Of a stretch of DNA of 64,000 nt, positions 19,231-28,080 are shown in pieces. Under the pieces are notes generated by a model. The model had not been told where the DNA came from. It worked only from the letters and a program-made list of their open reading frames with translations, and did not search any database. The stretch covers positions 38,501 to 102,500 of the forward strand of contig NW_027195403.1 in the NCBI RefSeq assembly GCF_038502225.1, in the 5' to 3' direction. This stretch comes from Cherax quadricarinatus (taxonomy: Eukaryota > Arthropoda > Malacostraca > Decapoda > Parastacidae). Position 1 is the stretch's first letter. Every line of letters starts with the position of its first letter. Both the position numbers and the translations under genes were made by a program.

Positions 19231-21251
19231 TACCGTTACCTAGGTAAACCTTCCCGTTACCTAGGTAAACCTTCCCGTTACCTAGGTAAACCTTCCCGTT
19301 ACCTAGGTAAACCTTCCCATTACCTAGGTAAACCTTCCCGTTACCTAGGTAAACCTTCCCGTTACCTAGGTAAACCTTCCCGTTACCTAGGTAAACCTTC
19401 CCGTTACCTTGGTAAACCTTCCCGTTACCTAGGTAAACCTTCCCGTTACCTAGGTAAACCTTCCCGTTACCTAGGTAAACCTTCCCGTTACCTAGGTAAA
19501 CCTTCCCGTTACCTAGGTAAACCTTCCCGTTACCTAGGTAAACCTTCCCGTTACCTAGGTAAACCTTCCCGTTACCTTGGTAAACCTTCCCGTTACCTAG
19601 GTAAACCTTCCCGTTACCTAGGTAAACCTTCCCGTTACCTAGGTAAACCTTCCCGTTACCTAGGTAAACCTTCCCGTTACCTTGGTAAACCTTCCCGTTA
19701 CCTAGGTAAACCTTCCCGTTACCTAGGTAAACCTTCCCGTTACCTAGGTAAACCTTCCCGTTACCTTGGTAAACCTTCCCGTTGCCTTGGTAAACCTTCC
19801 CGTTACCTAGGTAAACCTTCCCGTTACCTTGGTAAACCTTCCCGTTACCTAGGTAAACCTTCCCGTTACCTAGGTAAACTTTCCCGTTACCTTGGTAAAC
19901 CTTCCCGTTACCTAGGTAAACCTTCCCGTTACCTAGGTAAACCTTCCCGTTACCTAGGTAAACCTTCCCGTTACCTAGGTAAACCTTCCCGTTACCTTGG
20001 TAAACCTTCCCGTTACCTAGGTAAACCTTCCCGTTACCTAGGTAAACCTTCCCGTTACCTAGGTAAACCTTCCCGTTACCTAAGTAAACCTTCCCGTTAC
20101 CTAGGTAAACCTTCCCGTTACCTTGGTAAACCTTCCCGTTACCTTGGTAAACCTTCCCGTTACCTTGGTAAACCTTCCCGTTACCTAGGTAAACCTTCCC
20201 GTTACCTAGGTAAACCTTCCCGTTACCTAGGTAAACCTTCCCGTTACCTTGGTAAACCTTCCCGTTACCTAGGTAAACCTTCCCGTTACCTTGGTAAACC
20301 TTCCCGTTACCTTGGTAAACCTTCCCGTTACCTTGGTAAACCTTCCCGTTACCTAGGTAAACCTTCCCGTTACCTAGGTAAACCTTCCCGTTACCTAGGT
20401 AAACCTTCCCGTTACCTAGGTAAACCTTCCCGTTACCTTGGTAAACCTTCCCGTTACCTTGGTAAACCTTCCCGTTACCTTGGTAAACCTTCCCGTTACC
20501 TAGGTAAACCTTCCCGTTACCTTGGTAAACCTTCCCGTTACCTTGGTACCTAGGTAAACCTTACCGTTACCTTGGTAAACCTTCCCGTTACCTAGGTAAA
20601 CCTTCCCGTTACCTAGGTAAACCTTCCCGTTACCTAGGTAAACCTTCCCGTTACCTTGGTAAACCTTCCCGTTACCTAGGTAAACCTTCCCGTTACCTTG
20701 GTAAACCTTCCCGTTACCTTGGTAAACCTTCCCGTTACCTTGGTAAACCTTCCCGTTACCTAGGTAAACCTTCCCGTTACCTAGGTAAACCTTCCCGTTA
20801 CCTAGGTAAACCTTCCCGTTACCTTGGTAAACCTTCCCGTTACCTTGGTAAACCTTCCCGTTACCTTGGTAAACCTTCCCGTTACCTAGGTAAACCTTCC
20901 CGTTACCTAGGTAAACCTTCCCGTTACCTTGGTAAACCTTCCCGTTACCTTGGTAAACCTTCCCGTTACCTAGGTAAACCTTCCCGTTACCTAGGTAAAC
21001 CTTCCCGTTACCTAGGTAAACCTTCCCGTTACCTTGGTAAACCTTCCCGTTACCTTGGTAAACCTTCCCGTTACCTAGGTAAACCTTCCCGTTACCTTGG
21101 TAAACCTTCCCGTTACCTAGGTAAACCTTCCCGTTACCTAGGTAAACCTTCCCGTTACCTAGGTAAACCTTCCCGTTACCTAGGTAAACCTTCCCGTTAC
21201 CTAGGTAAACCTTCCCGTTACCTTGGTAAACCTTCCCGTTACCTTGGTAAA
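19231..21251. repeat. 21-bp palindrome-centred satellite, about 96 copies
   Basis: The unit is TTACCTAGGTAA followed by ACCTTCCCG. TTACCTAGGTAA is a perfect 12-bp palindrome containing the AvrII site CCTAGG. Many units carry CCTTGG instead, which breaks the centre of symmetry; these become more common after about 20.1 kb and occur in runs. One irregular unit near 20,548 contains a partial duplication (GGTACCTAGGTAAACC). The array joins the telomere-type block directly, and its AAACCTT core echoes the AACCT pentamer. Confidence 0.95.
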
Positions 21252-21360
21252 CACACTTACCACAACGATGATTGTTCTCGTCATATATGTTTTGTGAATC
21301 TTGATCTTAAACAACAGGAGAATTTAACTTGTTTTAAAGATCTTGGTGTTATTGTTGGTT
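21252..21360. other. Short low-copy island
   Basis: About 109 bp between the palindromic satellite and the 52-bp array. On the minus strand it lies downstream of the gag zinc knuckle, where a protease would be expected, but no frame gives a D[TS]G active site or other recognisable protease motif. Confidence 0.5.
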
Positions 21361-21672
21361 CCTAGAAGGTGAAGGTATAGCGTGTGTCGTGTTGCCAGCC
21401 GCACCACCATGTCCTAGAAGGTGAAGGTATAGCGTGTGTCGTGTTGCCAGCCGCACCACCATGTCCTAGAAGGTGAAGGTATAGCGTGTGTCGTGTTGCC
21501 AGCCGCACCACCATGTCCTAGAAGGTGAAGATACAGCGTGTGTCGTGTTGCCAGCCGCACCACCATGTCCTAGAAGGTGAAGGTATAGCGTGTGTCGTGT
21601 TGCCAGCCGCACCACCATGTCCTAGAAGGTGAAGATACAGCGTGTGTCGTGTTGCCAGCCGCACCACCATGT
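21361..21672. repeat. 52-bp tandem repeat, exactly 6 copies
   Basis: The unit is CCTAGAAGGTGAAGGTATAG, then CGTGTGTCGTGTTGCC, then AGCCGCACCACCATGT, 52 bp, filling 312 bp. Copies 4 and 6 share GAAGATACAG instead of GAAGGTATAG, suggesting duplication of a two-unit block. The array adjoins the gag zinc-knuckle remnant. Confidence 0.93.
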
Positions 21673-21845
21673 CTCATATATCTACCCACTTATAACATTA
21701 TTTCCTACAGTGTCCTTTTATTTTACAATAGGTGTAATTAGTTTTCTTTTCTTTATGTGATTTCTGTCGTCGAACAGAGACAGATTTAGGAGTTCGAGTT
21801 TCCACAGAATAAGTACGAGAATTTTCAGTAGGAGGAGATTTACTT
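21673..21845 (-). pseudogene. Gag zinc-knuckle remnant of a Ty3/Gypsy-type retroelement
   Basis: The minus strand reads KSPPTENSRTYSVETRTPKS, a basic stretch RRQKSHKEKK, then NYTYCKIKGHCRK, a stop codon, and CYKW. This is a CCHC knuckle (C-x2-C-x4-H-x4-C) with the first Cys replaced by Tyr (about 21,734-21,736) and a stop in the last loop (21,698-21,700). The remaining Cys, His and Cys are in correct spacing. The preceding Ser/Thr/Lys/Arg-rich segment suits a gag nucleocapsid. It lies between the 31-bp and 52-bp arrays. Confidence 0.7.
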
Positions 21846-22825
21846 AATGTAGTGACCTATACTTGTGAGTTACTTTAATGTGGTGACCTACACTTGTGAG
21901 TTACTTTAATGTGGCGACCTACACTTGTGAGTTACTTTAATGTAGTGACCTACACTTGTGAGTTACTTTAATGTGGTGACCTACACTTGTGAGTTACTTT
22001 AATGTAGTGACCTACACTTGTGAGTTACTTTATTGTGGTGACCTACACTTGTGAGTTACTTTAATGTAGTGACCTACACTTGTGAGTTACTTTATTGTGG
22101 TGACCTACACTTGTGAGTTACTTTAATGTAGTGACCTACACTTGTGAGTTACTTTATTGTGGTGACCTACACTTGTGAGTTACTTTAATGTAGTGACCTA
22201 CACTTGTGAGTTACTTTATTGTGGTGACCTACACTTGTGAGTTACTTTAATGTAGTGACCTACACTTGTGAGTTACTTTATTGTGGTGACCTACACTTGT
22301 GAGTTACTTTAATGTAGTGACCTACACTTGTGAGTTACTTTATTGTGGTGACCTACACTTGTGAGTTACTTTAATGTGGTGACCTACACTTGTGAGTTAC
22401 TTTAATGTAGTGACCTACACTTGTGAGTTACTTTATTGTGGTGACCTACACTTGTGAGTTACTTTAATGTGGTGACCTACACTTGTGAGTTACTTTAATG
22501 TGGTGACCTACACTTGTGAGTTACTTTATTGTGGTGACCTACACTTGTGAGTTACTTTATTGTGGTGACCTACACTTGTGAGTTACTTTAATGTAGTGAC
22601 CTACACTTGTGAGTTACTTTATTGTGGTGACCTACACTTGTGAGTTACTTTAATGTGGTGACCTACACTTGTGAGTTACTTTAATGTAGTGACCTACACT
22701 TGTGAGTTACTTTATTGTGGTGACCTACACTTGTGAGTTACTTTAATGTAGTGACCTACACTTGTGAGTTACTTTATTGTGGTGACCTACACTTGTGAGT
22801 TACTTTAATGTGGTGACCTCCACTT
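21846..22825. repeat. 31-bp satellite, about 31 copies, partly alternating dimers
   Basis: The unit is TTACTTTAATGTAGTG followed by ACCTACACTTGTGAG. Two forms, AATGTAGTG and ATTGTGGTG, alternate one-for-one from about 22,000 to 22,370, making a 62-bp higher-order repeat; the order then becomes irregular with AATGTGGTG forms. Both edges run into gag remnants on the minus strand. Confidence 0.93.
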
Positions 22826-22846
22826 ATCACCACATGGAGAAGACTC

Positions 22847-23075
22847 AAGCCAGGATCAGTTCTGACAAACCTACATGACACTTGTCAACTTTGCTGCCAG
22901 CTATTAGGACTTTTTTTCTTTGTTTCCTTGTTCCTTGGTGCTGAGGTTTGCACATATGAGTTATCTTATAATTGTCAACTAAAGCTTCTGTTTCAAGAAT
23001 ATCTAATTCAGCAAGACTTATCAGATATTAATCAATGTCACCAACCATATAGTTAATGCAATTTTTAGGTAGAAT
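22847..23075 (-). pseudogene. Gag capsid C-terminal remnant
   Basis: The minus strand gives RILPKNCINYMVGDID, a stop, then YLISLAELDILETEALVDNY, then KITHMCKPQHQGTRKQRKKV and onwards to a stop at about 22,847. The register ..LP..I..Y......L...A..LVDNY.LTH.. is the one I know from the SCAN-like capsid end of Gmr1-like Gypsy gag proteins. One in-frame stop. The start abuts the 9-bp array with no gap, so the upstream capsid has been displaced by that array. Family assignment is by pattern recall. Confidence 0.5.
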
Positions 23076-23079
23076 TCGG

Positions 23080-26000
23080 TGCACCACCTGCACCACCTGC
23101 ACCACCTGCACCACCTGCACCACCTGCACCACCTGCACCACCTGCACCACCTGCACCACCTGCACCACCTGCACCACCTGCACCACCTGCACCACCTGCA
23201 CCACCTGCACCACCTGCACCACCTGCACCACCTGCACCACCTGCACCACATGCACCACCTGCACCACCTGCACCACCTGCACCACCTGCACCACCTGCAC
23301 CACCTGCACCACCTGCACCACATGCACCACCTGCACCACCTGCACCACCTTCACCACCTGCACCACCTGCACCACATGCACCACCTGCACCACCTGCACC
23401 ACCTGCACCACCTGCACCACCTGCACCACCTGCACCACCTGCACCACCTGCACCACCTGTACCACCTGCACCACATGCACCACCTGCACCACCTGCACCA
23501 CCTGCACCACCTGCACCACATGCGCCACCTGCACCACCTGCATCACCCGCATCACCTGCACCACCTGTATCACGTACACCGCCTGCACAACCTGCACCAC
23601 CTGCACCACCTGCACCGCCTGCATCACCCGCATCACCTGCACCACCTGCACCACTTGCACCACCTGCACCACCTGCACCACTTGCACCACCTGCACCACC
23701 TGCACCACCTGCATCACCCGCATCACCTGCATCACCTGCACCACTTGCACCACCTGCACCACCCTCATCACCCGCATCACCTGAATCACCTGCACCACCG
23801 GCACCACCTGCATCACCTACATCACCTACACCATCTGCACCACCTGCACCACCTGCACCACCTGCACCACCTGAATCACCCGCATCACCTGCACCACCTG
23901 CACCATCTGCACCACCTGCACCATCTGCATCAAATGCACAACCTGCATCACCTACACCATCTGCATTAATTGCACAACCTGCACCACCTGCACCATCTGC
24001 ATCAAATGCACAACCTGCACCGCCTGCATCACCTGCACCACCGGCACCACCTTGATAACCTACACAACCTGCAGAACCTCCTCCACCCGCACAACCTGCA
24101 CAACCTGCACCACCTGCACCACCTGCACCACCTGCATCACCTACACCTGCACAACCTGCACCACCTGCAACACCTGCACCTCTTGCACCACCTGAATTAC
24201 CTACACCACCTGCATCACCTGCATCACCTACACCACCTGCACTGCCTGCACTACCTGCACTACCTGCATCACTTGCACCACCTGCATCACCTACACCACC
24301 TGCATCACCTGCGCAACCTGCACTACCTGCATTAACTGCACCACCTGCACCACCTGCATCACCTGCATCACCTGCACCACTTGCACCACCTGCACCACCT
24401 GCATCACCTGCACCACCTGCACCACCTGCACCACCTGCATCACCTGCCAAGAGCAATCTTTGTTTCACGTGCACACCACCTGCACCACCTGCACCACCTG
24501 AATCACCTGCATCACCTGCACCACCTGCACCACCTGCACCACCTGCACCACCTGCATCACCTGCCAAGAGGAATCTTTGTTTCACGTGCACACCACCTGC
24601 ACCACCTGCACCACCTGAATCACCTGCATCAATTGCACCACCTGCACCACCTGCACCACCTGCACCACCTGCATCACCTGCCAAGAGGAATCTGTGTTTC
24701 ACGTGCACACCACCTGCATCACCTGCATCACCTGCGCCACTTGCACCACCAGCACCACCTGCACCACCTGCACCACCTGCACCACCTGCATCACCTGCCA
24801 AGAGCAATCTTTGTTTCACGTGCACACCACCTGCACCACCTGCATCACCTGCATCACCTGCATCACTTGCACCACCTGCACCACCTGCACCACCTGCACC
24901 ACCTGCACCACCTGCATCACCTGCCAAGAGCAATCTTTGTTTCACGTGCACACCACCTGCACCACCTGCACCACATGCATCACCTGCATTACATGCACCA
25001 CTTGCAACACCTGCACCACCTGCATCACCTGCATCACCTGCCAAGAGCAATCTTTGTTTCACGTGCACACCACCTGCACCACCTGCACCACCTGCACCAC
25101 CTGCACCACCTGCACCACCTGCACCACCTGCACCACTTGAACCACCTGCACCACATGCATCACCTGCCAAGAGCAATCTTTTTTTCACGTGCACACCACC
25201 TGCACCACCTGCATCACCTGCACAGCACCACCTGCACCACCTGCATCACCTGCACCACCTGCACCACCAGCACCACCTGCAGCACCTGCACCACCTGCAT
25301 CACCTGCACCACCAGCACCACCTGCACCACCTGCATCACCTGCATCACCTGCACCACCTGCATCACCTGCATCACCTGCACCACCTGCACCACCTGCATC
25401 ACCTGCACCACCTGCATCACCTGCACCACCAGGACCACCTGCACCACCTGCATCACCTGCACCACCTGCACCACCTGCACCACCTGCACCACCTGCATCA
25501 CCTTCATCACCTGCACCACCTGCATCACCTGCACCACCAGCACCAACTGCACCACCTGCATCACCTGCCAAGAGCAATATTTGTTTCACGTGCACACCAC
25601 CTGCACCACCTGCACCACCTGCATCACCTGCATCACCTGCATCACCTGCACCACTTGCACCACCTGCACCACCTGCACCACCTGCATCACCTGCCAAGAT
25701 CAATCTTTGTTTCAGGTGCACACCACCTGCACCACCTGTACCACCTGCATCACCTGCATCACCTGCACCACTTGCACCACCTGCACCACTTGCACCACCT
25801 GCATCACCTGCACCACCTGCACCACCTGCATCACCTGCGAAGAGCAATCTTTGTTTCACGTGCATACCACCTGCACCACCTGCACCACCTGCATCAACTG
25901 CATCACCTGCACAACTTGCACCACCTGCACCACCTGCACCACCTGCACCACCTGCATCACCTGCCAAGATCAATCTTTGTTTCACTTGCCCACCACCTGC

Positions 26001-26932
26001 ACCACCTGCACCACCTGCATCACCTGCACCATCAGCCCCACCTGCAACACCTGCATCACCTGCATCGCATGCACCACCTGCATCACCTGCATCACCTGCA
26101 CCACCTGCACCACCTTCACCACCTGCGCCACCTGTATCACCTGCACCACCTGCACCACCTGCATCACTTGCATCACCTGCACCACCTGCATCAACTGCAC
26201 CACCTGCATCACCTGCACCACCAGCACCACCTGCACCACCTGCATCACCTGCACCACCTGCACCACCTGCACCACCTGCACCACCTGCACCACCTGCACC
26301 ACCTGCACCACCTGCACCACCTGCACCACCTGCACCACCTGCACCACCTGCACCACCAGCACTACCTGCACCACCTGCACCACCTGCACCACCTGCCTCA
26401 CCTGCACCACCTGCACCACCTGCACCACCTGCACCACCTGCACCACCAGCACCACCTGCACCACCTGCACCACCTGCACCACCTGCACCACCTGCACCAC
26501 CTGCACCACCTGCACCACCTGCACCGTCTGCACCAGCTGCACCACCTGCACCACCTGCACCACCTGCACCACCTGCACCACCTGCACCACCTGCACCACC
26601 TGCACCACCTGCACCACCTGCACCACCTGCACCACCTGCACCACCTGCACCACCAGCACCACCTGCACCACCTGCACCACCAGCACCACCTGCACCACCT
26701 GCACCACCTGCACCACGAGCACCACCTGCACCACCTGCACCACCTGCACCATCTGCACCAGCTGCACCACCAGCACCACCTGCACCACCTGCACCACCTG
26801 CAACACCTGCACCAGCTGCACCACCAGCACCACCTGCACCACCTGCACCACCTGCACCACCTGCACCACCTGCACCACCAGCACCACCTGCACCACCTGC
26901 ACCACCTGTACCACCTGCACCACCTGCCAAGA
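23080..26932. repeat. 9-bp GCACCACCT minisatellite
   Basis: About 3.85 kb of GCACCACCT units, nearly pure at 23,080-23,560 and 26,220-26,930 and mixed with GCATCACCT, GAATCACCT and similar variants in the middle. The minus strand is GGTGGTGCA, rich in G pairs. Because 9 is a multiple of three, most frames on both strands are open, giving long His/Leu, Thr/Cys, Pro/Ala, Gly/Ala or Val/Gln peptides. None should be read as a gene. Confidence 0.95.
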
Positions 26933-26940
26933 GCAATGTT
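24438..26940. repeat. Recurrent 'CCAAGAGCAATCTTTG' spacer within the 9-bp array
   Basis: A non-GCACCACCT segment, GCCAAGAGCAATCTTTG then TTTCACGTGCACACC, appears about 12 times (near 24,446, 24,565, 24,680, 24,797, 24,925, 25,040, 25,166, 25,566, 25,694, 25,837, 25,968 and 26,926), mostly 115-145 bp apart. The last copy is fused to the unique gag-like sequence at the array's right edge. On the minus strand the motif reads HVKQRLLLAG inside the array and VRQTLLLAG at the edge, so the spacers look like amplified retroelement border sequence. Confidence 0.88.
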
Positions 26941-26944
26941 TGTC

Positions 26945-27085
26945 TCACTGCAACCTACAAAATACTTTGTTCTTCAGTCACAGGTCAAAAGTCTCTAGTA
27001 CAGTATCGTAATTAACATACTTGTACACGGCAGCTGTACAAGTTTGTGATTTACCATTACTAATTGCTTTTAACTATGACCATAA
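26945..27085 (-). pseudogene. Gag N-terminal-side remnant
   Basis: The minus strand reads W-S-stop-LKAISNGKSQTCTAAV, then [15 protein letters not shown] and a stop. The spacing W..L....GK.Q........YD.V......L resembles the SCAN-like capsid of Gmr1-like Gypsy gag. On its own this is weak. It gains support from lying upstream (minus strand) of the capsid C-part and knuckle remnants with the same polarity. Confidence 0.38.
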
Positions 27086-27236
27086 TTTTTGAAGGGGTGG
27101 ACCGGAAAGCCAGTGGAAGGCCTCGGTCATGTGACCTAAAGCTCCAACGGCGGGTCATCATCTAAAACCGGAATCAGGAAACACTTGTTCTGTTTCCTGA
27201 GGAACCTTACCTGAGCTCTGCCTCTCACTGCTGCGT
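27086..27236. other. Spacer with CCGGAA module and a hairpin
   Basis: Contains GACCGGAA (27,100-27,107) and CAGTGGAAGGCCT (27,111-27,123), shared with the 31-bp repeat at 5,963-5,992. It also has a 9-bp perfect stem, TCAGGAAAC (27,174-27,182) with GTTTCCTGA (27,192-27,200), around a 9-nt loop. No gene. Confidence 0.6.
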
Positions 27237-28080
27237 GCAATAATGTTGCCGAGTGTTTGTGTGATCAATAATGTTGCGTAGTGTTTGTGTTGTCAATAAT
27301 GTTACCTAGTGTTTGTGTGGTCAATAATATTGCCTAGTGTTTGTGTGGTCAATAATGTTACCTAGTGTTTGTGTTGTCAATAATGTTACCTAGTGTTTGT
27401 GTGGTCAATAATGTTACCTAGTGTTTGTGTTGTCAATAATGTTACCTAGTGTTTGTGTTGTCAATAATGTTACCTAGTGTTTGTGTGGTCAATAATGTTA
27501 CCTAGTGTTTGTGTGGTCAATAATGTTACCTAGTGTTTGTGTGGTCAATAATATTGCCTGTTTGTGTGGTCAATAATGTTGTGTGGTGTTTGTGTGGTCA
27601 ATAATGTTACCTAGTGTTTGTGTTGTCAATAATGTTACCTAGTGTTTGTGTGGTCAATAATGTTACCTAGTGTTTGTGTGGTCAATAATGTTACCTAGTG
27701 CTTGTGTGGTCAATAATGTTGTGTAGTGTTTGTGTTGTCAATAATGTTGTGTAGTGTTTGTGTGGTCAATAATGTTACCTAGTGTTTGTGTGGTCAATAA
27801 TGTTGTGTAGTGTTTGTGTGGTCAATAATGTTACCTAGTGTTTGTGTGGTCAATAATGTTACCTAGTGTTTGTGTGGTCAATAATGTTACCTAGTGTTTG
27901 TGTGGTCAATAATGTTACCTAGTGTTTGTGTGGTCAATAATGTTACCTAGTGTTTGTGTGGTCAATAATGTTACCTAGTGTTTGTGTGGTCAATAATGTT
28001 GTGTAGTGTTTGTGTTGTCAATAATGTTGTGTAGTGTTTGTGTGGTCAATAATGTTACCTAGTGTTTGTGTGGTCAATAA
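27237..28080. repeat. 28-bp satellite, clean part, about 30 copies
   Basis: The unit is TAGTGTTTGTGTGGTC followed by AATAATGTTACC. Units are nearly identical, with a few standard alternatives (TTGTCAAT, GTTGTGTAG, ATATTGCC) that recur. Fidelity is high up to about 28,080, then falls suddenly although the same unit continues. Confidence 0.95.

Larger units (their letters stand above)
7700..27085 (-). mobile_element. Ty3/Gypsy-type retroelement remnant distended by tandem arrays
   Basis: Five separate unique islands between the arrays give decayed retroelement protein sequence, all on the minus strand and in the expected 5'-3' order: gag N-part, gag capsid C-part, gag CCHC knuckle, protease-end/linker with VITRA, then integrase zinc and core regions. 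Direct observation: the islands and their order. Inference: they are one element. A VTRA-type linker running straight into the integrase suggests a Gmr1-like organisation (integrase before reverse transcriptase), known to me from fish and other animals. I find no reverse transcriptase, RNase H or LTRs. The tract from 12.3 to 21.36 kb shows no retroelement coding, so later insertions or a patchwork of two copies are possible. Confidence 0.5.

Noticed and set aside
21252..21360. Retroelement protease between the gag knuckle and the palindromic satellite
   Set aside because: All minus-strand frames were inspected; none has a D[TS]G motif or convincing similarity.
23021..27015. Long Gly/Ala, Pro/Ala, His/Leu, Thr/Cys and Val/Gln open frames
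   Set aside because: Products of the 9-bp GCACCACCT repeat, open in nearly every frame; variation does not favour any one frame.
27237..28080. CRISPR-like look of a regular 28-bp repeat
   Set aside because: Units are directly adjacent with no variable spacers, the setting is an animal genome, and there are no cas genes.
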